Source: an uncultured Rhodanobacteraceae bacterium (GTDB lineage: Bacteria > Pseudomonadota > Gammaproteobacteria > Xanthomonadales > SZUA-5). Taken from it: DNA of 64,000 nucleotides. Below are positions 63,320-64,000 of this stretch, piece by piece. The position numbers were made by a program, and so were the translations under genes. Below the pieces are notes generated by a model. That model was not told where the DNA came from. It ran no database searches and worked only from the letters and a program-made list of their open reading frames with translations. Positions within the stretch are counted from its first letter, which is position 1, and every line of letters begins with the position of its first letter. The stretch lies in NCBI GenBank assembly GCA_937928755.1, contig CALEZI010000179.1:24533-88532 (forward strand). Direction: 5' to 3'.

Positions 63320-63901
63320 ATGGCCTCAGACGCATCCCTCGAAACCACCATCGATCTGGTCGACCGCAGCCGGACCGGCGACGAAGCGGCGCGCAACCGA
63401 CTGCTCCAGCGTTACTTGCCGCTGTTGACGCGCTGGGCGCACGGGCGCCTGCCGCACAGCGCCCGCGACCTGTCGGAAACCGCGGATCTGGTTCAGGTGA
63501 CCCTGCTGCGTGCGTTTCAGAACCTGCCGGCGTTTGATGTTCAGGGACCCGGAGCTTTCTTCGGCTATCTGAGACACATCATGACCAATTTGCTGCGCGA
63601 CGAGATGCGCCGCGTCGGCCGTCGGCCGCTGATGGCCGAACTCGATGAACGCCTTGAAGAACCCGAACCGACGCCGCTGGCCAGCAGCATCACCTTCGAG
63701 ACCTTGAAGGCTTACGAATTGGCGCTGGCACGCATGGATCCGGAGCAGCGCGAACTGGTCGTCATGCGCGTCGAACTCGGCATGCCGCACGACGAGATCG
63801 CCACGCTGACCGGTAGCCCGAGCGCGAATGCCGCGCGCATGCGCGTCGCCCGTGCGCTGGCGGACCTGGCGCGACACATGAGCGCGTTCAAACCGGATTG
63901 A
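63320..63901 (+). CDS. ECF-type RNA polymerase sigma factor
   Basis: A 193-residue sigma-70 ECF protein. Region 2: LLQRYLPLLTRWAHGRLPHSARDLSETADLVQVTLLRAFQNL; region 4: LARMDPEQRELVVMRVELGMPHDEIATLTGSPSANAARMRVARAL. It resembles the kinase-linked ECF groups; the gene that would follow (kinase or other) lies beyond the window edge. No anti-sigma gene is upstream. Confidence 0.9.
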   Translation: MASDASLETTIDLVDRSRTGDEAARNRLLQRYLPLLTRWAHGRLPHSARDLSETADLVQVTLLRAFQNLPAFDVQGPGAFFGYLRHIMTNLLRDEMRRVGRRPLMAELDERLEEPEPTPLASSITFETLKAYELALARMDPEQRELVVMRVELGMPHDEIATLTGSPSANAARMRVARALADLARHMSAFKPD

Positions 63902-64000
63902 GGATGGGAGGTGAAGGTGACGGTGGCCATTTGCGCGCAGAAAGGGCGGGGCAGGGGGCAGGGGGCAGGGGCCCAGCCCAACCTCGCTCTGCCATTGCGC
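63902..64000. other. G-rich tail of window
   Basis: Contains three GGGGGCAG-type repeats (about 63945-63970), followed by a partial REP core CAGCCCAACCT (63976-63986). No gene is seen before the edge. Confidence 0.5.

Overview
The window is high-GC, densely coded DNA with TonB-dependent receptor, patatin/two-partner barrel, ECF sigma/kinase and REP/RAYT features typical of Gammaproteobacteria of the Xanthomonadales type (Xanthomonadaceae/Rhodanobacteraceae-like). That placement is inference from gene style; no rRNA or tRNA is present to test it. About fifty protein genes are supported. Most large ORFs on the opposite strands are shadows.

Left edge (1-5.7 kb): a RiPP (ribosomally made, modified peptide) locus. 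It holds a C39-peptidase ABC exporter (5' end outside the window), an HlyD-type adaptor, a B12/radical-SAM maturase with a CX7CX2C cluster motif, and a 52-residue precursor with a VKGG cleavage site that is too short for usual gene calling. It is followed by a TPR Ser/Thr kinase and its ECF sigma factor (5.9-9.3 kb).

9.4-36 kb: an envelope-oriented regulon. A FixJ-type response regulator, a PAS histidine kinase and a lone receiver protein sit near beta-barrel proteins, a DUF3313 protein, a PlpD-like patatin, an OprO/P-type porin, two cysteine-type sulfatases with their anaerobic maturase, a Tat-exported amidohydrolase, DUF4239, DUF202 and other membrane proteins, and a phospholipase-D-family lipoprotein. 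An 18-bp palindrome, ATGRGAC-CTAG-GTCYCAT, recurs in the promoter regions of most of these transcription units. It is the likely operator of the local two-component system.

36-55 kb: ordinary metabolism and accessory genes. These include a TPR-sulfotransferase, a TonB receptor with a divergent LacI regulator, an FMN reductase, a serine hydrolase, a cardiolipin synthase, a GT-C-like membrane protein, an exonuclease and DUF294 pair, a YkgJ protein, and a divergent CopZ/CopA copper pair.

55-64 kb: RAYT transposase with REP elements, homodimeric pyruvate dehydrogenase E1, then the most unusual locus. A 76-residue LigA-like (SonA-type) borosin precursor lies 12 bp upstream of an 851-residue membrane protein that joins a periplasmic TPR sensor, an active-looking GGDEF diguanylate cyclase and a SonM-like alpha-N-methyltransferase domain. 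This suggests a split-borosin peptide system physically coupled to c-di-GMP signalling. DUF1993, a ChaN-like protein and an ECF sigma factor end the window.

Repeats are abundant: two 165-bp palindromic elements of identical length, a family of 23-bp palindromes with compensatory changes, two RAYT/REP clusters and a 54-bp perfect hairpin.
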